Positions 27,641-36,357 of a stretch of 64,000 nucleotides of DNA are shown here, in pieces. The translations under genes and the position numbers were made by a program. Below the pieces are notes generated by a model, which saw nothing but the letters and a program-made list of their open reading frames with translations, was not told the origin of the DNA and did no database searches. Positions within the stretch are counted from its first letter, which is position 1, and each line of letters starts with the position of its first letter. The DNA comes from Actinoplanes sp. NBC_00393. GTDB lineage: Bacteria > Actinomycetota > Actinomycetes > Mycobacteriales > Micromonosporaceae. The DNA lies in contig NZ_CP107942.1 of assembly GCF_036053395.1 (NCBI RefSeq), positions 10,840,001 through 10,904,000 of the forward strand, in the 5' to 3' direction.

Positions 27641-28177
27641 TGGATGTCCTCCGGACCCGGGCCGCCGGGCGGCAGACCGGAAGCAGCGTCAGTCGGCCAT
27701 TCCTCGAAGATACTCGGCGGGGCCTGATCAGCAACAATTCACAGCTGGGCCCATATTTTCAGCCTATTCGATCGTCTGGCTGTGCTTTATTGCTGCTTCC
27801 CGTCTATTTATCGGTGCCTGAGTCACAGCTGATGCCTCTAATGTGCCGTCTTTTGCCGGCGGGCTGGGACTTGCGGCGGGTGTACCCGGGGGTCGTCCGG
27901 AGCCGTTGGGTTGGCGGCGGCCCGGATGTCGTGCACGTGCCGCCGCACCGTCGACGGGGTATCGGCTTAACTCGTGGTTGCGGCCGATGATCCGTGCATG
28001 TCGTAGCCGGCCGGCGAGATGATCGGCGTCCCCGGCGGCAGACCGAAAGCGGCGCGCTGAGCTCCCGGCAAGGGTAAAATTGAGTGCCGTTTGCCGGTTC
28101 CCGCACGGCTGAATCCGACGTGAGCGCGTTGTCAGAAAGCGCGCAGTCATCGCCGATTGTCACCCTAGGGTGAGGCG
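27641..28177. other. Intergenic stretch without a supported gene; contains an AT-richer patch
   Basis: No reading frame here has convincing codon usage or a family match. Bases about 27730-27850 are clearly AT-richer than the surroundings. CACAGCTG occurs at both edges (about 27740 and 27824). A roughly 20-base string (GCGGCAGACCGGAAGC and GCGGCAGACCGAAAGC) occurs near 27671 and 28039. This may be a decayed mobile or foreign segment, but no transposase remnant was recognised. Confidence 0.4.
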
Positions 28178-29359
28178 ATGGGGATTCTGAAGAACAAGGT
28201 TGTCAGGCTTGCCGCCGGTTTTCCGCTGACTGTCGGTCTCTCGGTCGGCGTAGGCCTGCCGATGGCGGTAGCCGACGTCGCGGGAACCGCACGTCCCGCT
28301 GCCGCCGCACCTCTCATGAACCCGGCCTCGCTCAAGGACGCGCTGCTGACAGCGGACGATCTTCCGGCCGGGTACGCGGCTCTCGACTTCGATCCAGCCG
28401 AGGCCATCGCCGGCATGATCGGCCCCGAGCAGGCAAGCGGCGACCCGTGCGTGGCGGCGGACGCGGTCGACACTGACGAACTGCTCCAGCCCTCCGACGA
28501 CGACTTGGTGCCGGAGTGGCCAACCACGCCGTGGCGACCGAACCGCCCGCATCGACCGCCGAACCACGACAAGCCCACCAAGCACGACCGGCCCGACAAG
28601 CACGACCGGCCCGACAAGCACGACTGGCCCAACAAGCACGACAAGCCGATCAAGGGCGAGCGCCCCACGAAGGGTGACCGTCCGACCAAGGGCGACCGGC
28701 CCACCTCGGGCGAATGGCCGCTGAAGGTCGAATGGCCGCTGAAGGTCGAATTGCCGCTGAAGGTGGATCGGCCGGTGAAGGGCAATCCAGGCGACCGGCC
28801 GATCACCGGCAACTGGCCCGTGAAAACCGACGACACAACCAAGGGTGACCGGCCCACGAAGGACGACGCGACGAAGGGCGACCGGCCGACCAAGGGCGAC
28901 AGGCCGACCAAGGGCGACGACGCAACCAAGACCGACCGCCCCGTCAAGGTGATGGCCACCGCCGAACCGAAGTTGGAAGCCGCCGCCTTCATCAAGGACG
29001 CGGCTGGCCCCGTGCTCATGGAAACCTTGTACGACGTAGGCCGCCGCCAGGCGCAGACCATGGTCTGGCAGACCGCGGAGGTCCTGGAACGCTGCCCCGA
29101 CATCGAGAACGAGGGTCTCCGGATCGAGATGGCCCCGCTGCCGAAGATGCCGGATCTCGGTGACGCCTCGGTAGCCGTGACCATGGACGTCACGCTCAAG
29201 GAGAACGGCTTCGAGGTCTCGGTGACCGGCAAGCTGGTCGCCATCGCGTACCAGGACGTGTACGTCACCGTGGCCCTGGTCGGCGCGCCGACGCCCAGCA
29301 CCGCCGAGCTCAAGAAGATCGCGAAGACCGCTCTGCGCAAGCTCGCTGCCGAGGTCTGA
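28178..29359 (+). CDS. Secreted protein with a Lys/Asp/Pro tandem-repeat insert; function unknown
   Basis: This 393-residue protein has a signal peptide (residues 1-46, ending ARPAAAA). An N-terminal globular part (about 47-110, with ALLTADDLPAGYAALD) resembles the start of actinobacterial sensor-like extracellular domains. A low-complexity region follows (about 115-265) built from KHDRPD, KGDRPT and EWPLKV units, then a second globular part (about 268-393) that begins AAAFIKDAAGPVL. The two globular parts look like halves of one domain, with the repeat region as an insert. The insert is rich in charged residues and proline, so it should be extended and flexible. The gene is monocistronic between non-coding stretches and ends before hairpins. 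I do not recognise a function. Confidence 0.65.
   Translation: MGILKNKVVRLAAGFPLTVGLSVGVGLPMAVADVAGTARPAAAAPLMNPASLKDALLTADDLPAGYAALDFDPAEAIAGMIGPEQASGDPCVAADAVDTDELLQPSDDDLVPEWPTTPWRPNRPHRPPNHDKPTKHDRPDKHDRPDKHDWPNKHDKPIKGERPTKGDRPTKGDRPTSGEWPLKVEWPLKVELPLKVDRPVKGNPGDRPITGNWPVKTDDTTKGDRPTKDDATKGDRPTKGDRPTKGDDATKTDRPVKVMATAEPKLEAAAFIKDAAGPVLMETLYDVGRRQAQTMVWQTAEVLERCPDIENEGLRIEMAPLPKMPDLGDASVAVTMDVTLKENGFEVSVTGKLVAIAYQDVYVTVALVGAPTPSTAELKKIAKTALRKLAAEV
28580..28920 (+). repeat. 18-base tandem units coding KHDRPD and KGDRPT
   Basis: AAGCACGACCGGCCCGAC recurs with an 18-base period at 28580, 28598 and 28616. Related AAGGGCGACCGGCCGACC-type units follow near 28675-28710 and again near 28875-28920. 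The units code basic/acidic, proline-rich hexapeptides in the secreted protein. Confidence 0.85.
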
Positions 29360-29396
29360 CAGCTCGAGACCAACTTCCCGCGCGTACCAGATCATG

Positions 29397-29502
29397 CTCA
29401 GCTGACGCTGAGCGTTGTCGAAGGGGCGCTGGCCGTCAGCCCAGCCTCTCAGCTGACGCTGAGTGTTGCTTCCGGGCGGTTGAAGGGACGCTCGGCGTCA
29501 GC
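29397..29502. repeat. Direct-repeated stem-loop pair
   Basis: CTCAGCTGACGCTGAG occurs at 29397-29412 and again at 29448-29463. Each copy can pair GCTGACG with a downstream CGTCAGC (29401-29407 with 29434-29440; 29452-29458 with 29496-29502). Two similar hairpins therefore follow the secreted-protein gene. Confidence 0.7.
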
Positions 29503-29535
29503 CAGGACCAGGGCCGCGACCACGAGCCGGGACGG

Positions 29536-29565
29536 GGACAAGGTCGGCGCAAGCCGACCTTGTCC
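29536..29565 (+). terminator. Perfect 13-base-pair hairpin with GCAA loop
   Basis: GGACAAGGTCGGC (29536-29548) pairs perfectly with GCCGACCTTGTCC (29553-29565) around a GCAA tetraloop. It is followed by an A-rich stretch (GACAAAAGAGTGAAAATTTC). It may terminate the upstream secreted-protein gene, or insulate the giant surface-protein gene that starts 50 bases on. Confidence 0.65.
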
Positions 29566-29615
29566 GACAAAAGAGTGAAAATTTCTCAAAGCTGACTTAG
29601 GTTACTCGTGACGAC

Positions 29616-32600
29616 GTGGCGGTCAGAAGCCGCCCGAACCGGATCGGGTTGCCCAAAATGCGTCTGCGGAGCTGCGCCCCCCTAGGCGTACTGATCATGC
29701 TCGCCACGTTCTTCCTGGTCTTCCCCTCGGTTCTCACCGGCCCGCAGCATCCCGCCCGCGCAGCCCAGACCACCTGCGCCCTGCCGGTCACGCTGACCAA
29801 CGGCGATTTCGAAGCACCGGTCATCCGCACCGCCGCCACCATGGAGCTGATCAAAGAGGGCGCCATGCCGGGCTGGCTGACCACCGCCCCAGACGACGAG
29901 TTCGAGCTGTGGCGCGAGGTCCGGCAGAATTTCAACGCGGCTTCCGGCCGGCAGTTCGTCGAGCTCAACGCCAACTACGTCTCGGAGCTCTACCAGGATC
30001 TGCCGACCACTCCGGGCCTGACGTTGCGCTGGGAGCTCAGGCACCGCGGCCGTCTCGGGCCGGGCAACGACGTCATGGCGGTGCGGATCGGGCCGCCGCC
30101 GACGGCGCCGAGCACGACGTTCGTACCCAATCAGAGCACGCCGGTGGCGGATCCGCCGGCGGCCTGGGGCTCCTGGTCGGGGACGTACACGGTTCCGGCG
30201 GGGCAGACCACCACCCGGTTCGGGTTCGAGTCGGTCTCGACCGCGCAGAACAAGCCCACGCACGGCAACTTCCTGGACGGCATCTCGTTCGGCACCGCGG
30301 CCTGCCTGGAGACCTCCACCGCGGTGAGCGGCACCTCGGCGAACGTCGGCGAGCTGCTCACCTACACGGTGAACACGCAGAACAAGGGCGGTAACCCGGC
30401 GAAGAACGCGGTGATGGCCGACGACCTGCCGGCGAACGTGACGTTCGTGCCCGGTTCGATCCGGTCCATCAGCGGGGCGACCAGCACTCCGGTCAGCGAC
30501 GCCGCAGACTCCGACATCGGTGAGTATGACGCGGCCACCAGGTCGGTCCGGGTCCGCACCGGCACCGGCGCGGGCGCCGCCACCGGCGGGACCATTCCGG
30601 TGGGCGAGAGCCGGTCCTTCTCCTATCAGGTACGCGTGAACCCCGCCGCCGCCACCACGACCATCACCAACGACGCCACCGTGAGTTTCCGCGACGATCT
30701 CGGCAACACCACCCGTACCTCGGTCTCCAGCGACGTCAGCACCGCCGTCGCCGCGGCCGCCGACCTGGTGATCACCGCCGTCGTGGCCGCGCCGGGCGTG
30801 ATCGCCGGGCAGACCGCGACCACCGACATCACGATCGTCAACAACGGGCCGAATGCCGCGGGCTCGGTGGTGGCGAGCGCCGTGGTCCCCGCCGGGATCA
30901 GCGGCATCACGGCGAGTTCGAACCCGGGCGGCTGCTCGGTGACCCTCTCCGTGGCCACCTGCAATCTCGGCACCCTGCCGCCCGGGACACCCGCCACGAT
31001 GACCGTGTCCGGCACGGTGATAGCGCAGGCCACCCCGGGTGCGCAGGCGACGCTGACCGCTTCGGTGACGAGCAGCACCTACGAGATCAGCCAGGCGGAC
31101 AACGCCACCTCGGTGAGCGCCACGGTCGTCACCCTCACCGATCTGGACGTGGTGCTGACCTATTCGCCGGCCACACCGGTGCAGGGCGACACGGTGACCT
31201 ATCGGGCGGTGGTGACCAACAACGGGCCGTCCCGGGCACTCGCGGTCACGCTCACGAACCCGGTCACGACCGGTTCGACGTACCTCAGCTCCAACCCGGC
31301 AGGTAGCGGCGCCTGCGCCTACGTCGGCGTCCCCATTCGTACGCTGACCTGCACCTGGCCGACCCTGGATCCCGGCCAGACCACGTCGGTGGACATCCTG
31401 GTGCAGCTGGACGACGCCGACACCGACTCGATCCACAACGCCGTCTCGGTCAGCTCGTCGACCCCGGAGTCCGACGTCACCGACAACAACGCCGCGGTGA
31501 AGGCGCCGAGCCTCAAGCAGGCCGACCTCAGTGTGCAGTTGACGCTGGACGCGAGCACCGCGAAGCCCGGCGCCGAGGTGCCGTTCACGCTGACCGTCCG
31601 GAACCGGGGCCCGTCGTCGGCGCGGAACGTCTCGTTCAACACCGTCGTGCCGCCCGGGTTCACGATCGTCCGGGATCCGAGCCCGATCTGCACCAGCACG
31701 GCCTGCACGATCCAGGAGCTTCCGTCCGGCGTCACGCGACTGATTCGCGGCAAGGCCGTGGTGGGCCTGACCGCGGCGGCCGGCGTCCAGCAGGCCAGCA
31801 CCACGATCATCTCGTCCACCGTCGATCCGGCGCCGGGCGACGAGACCTCGGTGGTCACCTTCACCATCGAGCTGGAGGCCGACCTGCGGGTGTCGCAGGA
31901 CCTGAGCAACTCGACCACGCCGGCGAACCCGCTGGTCGCGGGCGAGAACGTGCTCGGCGTCGTCACCGTGGACAACGACGGTCCGACCCGGGCCGAGGGT
32001 GTGGTGCTGCGGCAGGCCATCCCGGCCGGGCGGCCCGTTCCGACCGCCACCCCGAGTGCCGGCTCGTGCGCCTTCCAGGGCACGGTGGACCTCGGCGGGA
32101 TGACTCCGGACGGCGGCGCGTACGTCTGCAACCTGGCCTCCCTGGCCGGCGGATCGTCCTGGCGGATCAACTTCGCCGGGGTGCTGCTGTCGCCGGGATA
32201 CACGGGCGCCGTCTACGCGCGTACCGCGACGGTCTCGGCGAGTTCGCCGGACCCGGACAGCTCCGACAACACCGTGGTCACCACCCGGGACGTGGAGCGC
32301 CGTTCCGACCTGCGGGTCACCAAGACGGCCACCCCCACGTCGCTCGTGCAGAGCGGCACCGTGCAGTTCGACGTCACGGTCCGCAACCACGGACCGTCGG
32401 ACGCCGTCGGCGTGTTGCTCCGCGAGGAGCCGCAGTCCGGGCTGGTGCTGCTCACCGCGGGTACGCCGTCCGCGGGAGCCTTCGACATGGCCACCCTGAT
32501 CTGGAGCATCCCGAGCCTCACGGTCGCCGACGGTCCACAGACACTGACCGTCTCCGGTGTCGCCCGGGACAGCGGCACTCTCGTCGGCTGGACCCGGGTC

Positions 32601-35600
32601 ACCGCGTCCGGCAGCACCGATCCCGCCCCGGCCAACAACGCCGCCTCGGCCACTGTCACCGCGACCGCGGCTGCTCCCGCCCTGTCCGTCTCGGTGCTCA
32701 CCACCCTCAGTCCCGCCTCGACCATCGGCGCGGCCGTGAACACCAGCATCGGCTACGTGTACCGGGTGACCAACACCGGCAACCTGGCGTTGAGCCAGCT
32801 CACCGCGGTCGGCACCCGCGGCGTACCCGGTTCCTGCCTCAGCACCACCCTGGCGCCGGGCGACACCACCGACTGCGCGGCCGGCAGTTACCCGGTCACC
32901 TCCGCCGACATCACCGCCGGCGTGCCGATCGGCAACACCGTCACGGTGATGGCGGCTAGCGCGATCGACACCGGGCCGGTCCAGTACGCCCAGGTCACCG
33001 CGAACGTTCCGGTGGTGGTGGCCCGGCCCGCTCTGGCCGCCGTGGTGACGCCCAGGGTCTCGACGCCGAGCCGGCTGCACGCCGTGGCCGCCGGCGACAC
33101 GATCGAGTACGACTATCAGGTAACCAACAACGGCAACGTGCACATGGTCGACATCGCCCTGGCCGACACCAGGACCGGCCCGGTGACCTGCCCGGCGTCG
33201 ACGCTGGACATCGGCCTCTCGATGACGTGCCACACCCAGGCCGGCGCCGGCTACACGGTCCTGCCGAGCGACCTGGACGCCGGCCTGCCGATCACCGACG
33301 CCGTCTCCGTCACGGCCCGGCCGACCGGTGTCACGGGCCTCGCGCCGTACGGCACCTATCAGGCGAGCGTCACCGTCGCACCGCCGAACCCGGCACTCAC
33401 CCTCACGGTGGACTCCACAGTCCCGGTGCCGGTCACGGCCGGTGACGGCATCACCTACCGGTACCGGCTGAGCAACACCGGCAACGTCACCGTCAACAAC
33501 GTCGAGGTCAGCGACACGAAGGTCACCGGCGACAACTGCCCGGCCACCATCGCGGCCGGGGCCACGGTCACCTGCTACTCGGCGCCGGCCCAGCCGTACC
33601 GGGTCACCCAGGACGACGTCGACGCCGGGCACCCGGTGGAGAACGACGCCATGGTCACCGGCCAGGGCGCCACCCCGGGCAGCGCGGCGGTGGCCGCCGA
33701 GGGCGGTACGTCACTCGCCGTCGATCCGTCCCGGCCGGCTCTCAGCATCACGGCCACCGTCATGGTCATCCCGCCGGACCATGCGACCGGGGTGGCACGC
33801 GGTGACCGGATCGACGTCGCCTACCGGGTCCGCAACACCGGCAACGTCACGATGCGCGAGGTCACCGTCGTGGACACCCTCGCCGGCTCGGCCACCTGCC
33901 CGAACACCGCGGTGCTCGTGAACACCGAGATGGTCTGCGCGTCCACCCCGTACACGGTGAATCAGGGGGACGTCGACCGGGGCGGGACGCTCGACTCGAC
34001 CGCGCGGGTCCGGGGACGCAGCCCGGGGCAGGCGAGCGCCGTCCCGTACGCGTCGGTCCCGGTCAGCGTCCCACTCGCGGTGGGCTCGCCCGGTCTGACC
34101 CTGGACGCCCGCGCGCTGGTCAGCCCCGCCGACCACCGCACTGCCGTCGACGAGGGCGACGAGATCGACTACGAGTACGTGGTGGCCAACGCGGGGGCGG
34201 TCACGATCCGGCAGATCGCGGTGACCGACAGCCTGTTCGGCCCGGCCGACTGTCCCGGCACCGCACTCGGCCCGGGCGAGTCCGTCACCTGCGCTTCGCC
34301 CCGGCCTTACACGGTGACCCGCGCCGACGTCGACACCGGCGGCGAGATCACGAACCGGGTGTCGATGAGCGGCCGCACGCCCGACGGCCGGGACCTGAGC
34401 TACGCGCCGGTGATGGTCGGGATCAACCTGCTCGTCCCGGAACCGGCGCTGCGCGCGCAGATCACGCCGGTGGTCACGCCGCCCGCGCACCGCAACGCCG
34501 TCGAGGCCGGCGACACCATCACCTACCGCTACGAGGTGGCCAACACCGGCAACCAGGTGATGTCCGGCATCAGCGTCACCAGCAGCCGCGGCAGCACGGT
34601 GCGCTGCCCGGCAACGGCGCTCACGGTCCGATCGAGCATGATCTGTACGGGCGACGCGCACATCGTCACTCAGGAAGAGATCGACGCCGCGACCCCGATC
34701 ACCGAGGAGATCTTCGTCGCCGGCACCCCACCCGGCTCCGGCGGGGCACAGCGGTTCGGCCCGTTCACGGTCGATGTCGGTGTGGTCGAGGCCCGTCCCA
34801 CGCTGACCCTGGAGATGTCGATCGGGGTCACCACGGCGGCGGTCAGCCCGGCGGTCCGGGCCGGCGATGTGATTCGGTACCGCTACGAGGTCCGCAACAC
34901 CGGCAACGTGACGGTTCGCAACGTGACCGTCGACGACCCGCGGGCCGGTGCCGTGACCTGCGAGGACACCCGTCTCGCCGTGGGCGCCGGCACCGGCTGC
35001 ACGGCCGAGGAGCCGTACCGGGTCACCCAGGACGACGTGGACGCCGGACGGGCGATCGTGGCTCGCGCGTACGCCCGCGGGGTCTGGTCCGGAACGGACC
35101 GCGCGGTCTCCTCCGGCCCGGCGCAGGTCTCGGTCCCGGTCGCCGCGCCCAGCCCGCGGCTCGCCGCCGCGCAGAAGGCCGCCTGGACCGACACCGACGG
35201 TGACGGCAAGCTGAGCATCCGCGACGACGTCGTCTCCACCGTGGTGGTCACCAACACCGGCAACGTGACGCTGGTGAACATCCGGGTCACCGGGCTGCCC
35301 GCCGCGGTGACCTGCGCAAAGACCGCGGTCGCGCCGGGCGCTTCGGTGACCTGCGTGTCCGGCGTCTACCACCTGAGCGCCGCGGAGATCGCCAGTGGCA
35401 AGCACACGTACGAGGCGCACGTCACCGGCGACATGACCGTGGCCGACTCCCCGGGCGCCGAGGCCCGCGCCCCGTCCACCGTGGTGATCCCCGCCGAGCC
35501 GTCCCGCGGTTCGCCGCCACCCCGAACAGTTCCGGTCACCGGCCCGCCCGTCGTGTCGTACCTGATGACTGCCCTGGTCCTGATCGTCGGCGGACTCGCC

Positions 35601-35675
35601 CTGCTGCTCCTGACCGAACAGCCACCGGGCCGCCACGCCGGGCGTCCGGGCCGCCACGCCCGGCCGGCGCGCTGA
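29616..35675 (+). CDS. Giant surface protein with about 14 DUF11/Ig-like repeats and a sortase-like C-terminus
   Basis: This 2019-residue protein has a signal peptide (hydrophobic core after MRLRSC; mature start near AQTTCALP). Residues about 50-225 form a jelly-roll-like domain (TNGDFEAPV). Six DUF11 repeats follow (to about residue 1000), then eight repeats marked by TNTGNVT-like strings, spaced about 117 residues (DNA positions about 32770 to 35245). A DTDGDGKLSIRD EF-hand-type calcium loop lies near 1860. The end has VPVTG, a hydrophobic helix and an Arg-rich tail, the layout of a sortase substrate with V in place of L. It should be a rod-like wall- or membrane-anchored adhesin or stalk. 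The start is uncertain: GTG 29616 or ATG 29658. No sortase gene is nearby. Confidence 0.8.
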   Translation: MAVRSRPNRIGLPKMRLRSCAPLGVLIMLATFFLVFPSVLTGPQHPARAAQTTCALPVTLTNGDFEAPVIRTAATMELIKEGAMPGWLTTAPDDEFELWREVRQNFNAASGRQFVELNANYVSELYQDLPTTPGLTLRWELRHRGRLGPGNDVMAVRIGPPPTAPSTTFVPNQSTPVADPPAAWGSWSGTYTVPAGQTTTRFGFESVSTAQNKPTHGNFLDGISFGTAACLETSTAVSGTSANVGELLTYTVNTQNKGGNPAKNAVMADDLPANVTFVPGSIRSISGATSTPVSDAADSDIGEYDAATRSVRVRTGTGAGAATGGTIPVGESRSFSYQVRVNPAAATTTITNDATVSFRDDLGNTTRTSVSSDVSTAVAAAADLVITAVVAAPGVIAGQTATTDITIVNNGPNAAGSVVASAVVPAGISGITASSNPGGCSVTLSVATCNLGTLPPGTPATMTVSGTVIAQATPGAQATLTASVTSSTYEISQADNATSVSATVVTLTDLDVVLTYSPATPVQGDTVTYRAVVTNNGPSRALAVTLTNPVTTGSTYLSSNPAGSGACAYVGVPIRTLTCTWPTLDPGQTTSVDILVQLDDADTDSIHNAVSVSSSTPESDVTDNNAAVKAPSLKQADLSVQLTLDASTAKPGAEVPFTLTVRNRGPSSARNVSFNTVVPPGFTIVRDPSPICTSTACTIQELPSGVTRLIRGKAVVGLTAAAGVQQASTTIISSTVDPAPGDETSVVTFTIELEADLRVSQDLSNSTTPANPLVAGENVLGVVTVDNDGPTRAEGVVLRQAIPAGRPVPTATPSAGSCAFQGTVDLGGMTPDGGAYVCNLASLAGGSSWRINFAGVLLSPGYTGAVYARTATVSASSPDPDSSDNTVVTTRDVERRSDLRVTKTATPTSLVQSGTVQFDVTVRNHGPSDAVGVLLREEPQSGLVLLTAGTPSAGAFDMATLIWSIPSLTVADGPQTLTVSGVARDSGTLVGWTRVTASGSTDPAPANNAASATVTATAAAPALSVSVLTTLSPASTIGAAVNTSIGYVYRVTNTGNLALSQLTAVGTRGVPGSCLSTTLAPGDTTDCAAGSYPVTSADITAGVPIGNTVTVMAASAIDTGPVQYAQVTANVPVVVARPALAAVVTPRVSTPSRLHAVAAGDTIEYDYQVTNNGNVHMVDIALADTRTGPVTCPASTLDIGLSMTCHTQAGAGYTVLPSDLDAGLPITDAVSVTARPTGVTGLAPYGTYQASVTVAPPNPALTLTVDSTVPVPVTAGDGITYRYRLSNTGNVTVNNVEVSDTKVTGDNCPATIAAGATVTCYSAPAQPYRVTQDDVDAGHPVENDAMVTGQGATPGSAAVAAEGGTSLAVDPSRPALSITATVMVIPPDHATGVARGDRIDVAYRVRNTGNVTMREVTVVDTLAGSATCPNTAVLVNTEMVCASTPYTVNQGDVDRGGTLDSTARVRGRSPGQASAVPYASVPVSVPLAVGSPGLTLDARALVSPADHRTAVDEGDEIDYEYVVANAGAVTIRQIAVTDSLFGPADCPGTALGPGESVTCASPRPYTVTRADVDTGGEITNRVSMSGRTPDGRDLSYAPVMVGINLLVPEPALRAQITPVVTPPAHRNAVEAGDTITYRYEVANTGNQVMSGISVTSSRGSTVRCPATALTVRSSMICTGDAHIVTQEEIDAATPITEEIFVAGTPPGSGGAQRFGPFTVDVGVVEARPTLTLEMSIGVTTAAVSPAVRAGDVIRYRYEVRNTGNVTVRNVTVDDPRAGAVTCEDTRLAVGAGTGCTAEEPYRVTQDDVDAGRAIVARAYARGVWSGTDRAVSSGPAQVSVPVAAPSPRLAAAQKAAWTDTDGDGKLSIRDDVVSTVVVTNTGNVTLVNIRVTGLPAAVTCAKTAVAPGASVTCVSGVYHLSAAEIASGKHTYEAHVTGDMTVADSPGAEARAPSTVVIPAEPSRGSPPPRTVPVTGPPVVSYLMTALVLIVGGLALLLLTEQPPGRHAGRPGRHARPAR

Positions 35676-35713
35676 TCTTGCGATCACCACGGTTGGTATC
35701 TAACATTTCAGTT

Positions 35714-36349
35714 ATGGAGAGCATCGGACGGCACCTGCTGCGGGACGCGGCCTACGAGCGGATCCGTGGCGCGATCGTCGACGGCACGCTCGCTCCCGGC
35801 GCCGCGCTGCGACCCGACGAGCTGGCCGAGCGGCTCGGGCTGTCCCGCGCGCCGATCCGCGAGGCGATCTCCCGGCTGGCCGGTGAGGGCCTGGTCGAGA
35901 CGAAACCGCAGAGCTACACCCGGGTGACCGCGGTGGTACCGAAAGACGTCGAGGACGCGGCCGCTGTGCTCGGGGCGATGCACGATCTGGCCGTACGCAA
36001 CATCGCCGGAAAGCTCTCCACCGACCACCTGGCAGCGATGCGCGCGGCCAACGCCCGATTCGCTGCCGCCGTTGCCGCAGGCGACGTCGAGGCGGCCCTG
36101 GCCGCCGACGACGAGGTGCACGCGATCCCGCTGGCGGCCTACGGCAATGCCGCGGCCCTCGGCACCGTCGAGAGATGCACCCCTCTGGTACGCCGAGCCG
36201 AACGCCTCCTGTTCACCTCTCCTCAGGCGTCCCGTTCGGTGCAGCTGCACGACGACCTCATCAATGCCCTGGCCGCGCGCGACGAAGCGCGGGCCGTCGC
36301 CGTCAACGCGGCGATCTGGGGCCACCTGCACCACAGCGTCGACCTTTAG
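35714..36349 (+). CDS. GntR-family regulator (FadR-like, FCD domain)
   Basis: This 211-residue protein has an N-terminal winged helix ([49 protein letters not shown]), followed by an all-helical FCD ligand-binding domain with the usual acidic/His positions ([17 protein letters not shown]). The ATG at 35714 begins just after the leader TTGGTATCTAACATTTCAG. The gene ends 8 bases before the ACC deaminase ATG, so the two form one operon, and it probably responds to ACC or a related small acid. It is a local regulator rather than a fatty-acid FadR. Confidence 0.85.
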   Translation: MESIGRHLLRDAAYERIRGAIVDGTLAPGAALRPDELAERLGLSRAPIREAISRLAGEGLVETKPQSYTRVTAVVPKDVEDAAAVLGAMHDLAVRNIAGKLSTDHLAAMRAANARFAAAVAAGDVEAALAADDEVHAIPLAAYGNAAALGTVERCTPLVRRAERLLFTSPQASRSVQLHDDLINALAARDEARAVAVNAAIWGHLHHSVDL

Positions 36350-36357
36350 GAGCCGTC

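Noticed and set aside
27568..27990. Open frame of 140 residues in the repeat/intergenic region
   Set aside because: It starts inside the 40-base non-coding repeats, crosses the AT-rich patch, has no ribosome site or family pattern, and shows no actinomycete codon bias in its middle.
29682..33632. 1316-residue minus-strand open frame
   Set aside because: It lies wholly opposite the DUF11 repeat protein and reads as Arg/Gly/Asp-rich low-complexity sequence; the regular repeats and signal peptide are on the plus strand.
35676..35713. FadR-type operator before the GntR gene
   Set aside because: TTGGTATCTAACA only loosely fits TGGT-N3-ACCA; the symmetry is too weak to call.
1..36357. Link between the envelope arabinosyltransferase and the GH127 arabinofuranosidase locus
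   Set aside because: AftD-type enzymes handle D-arabinofuranose, whereas GH127 acts on beta-L-arabinofuranose. The loci are about 25 kb apart with separate regulation, so shared 'arabinose' is coincidental.
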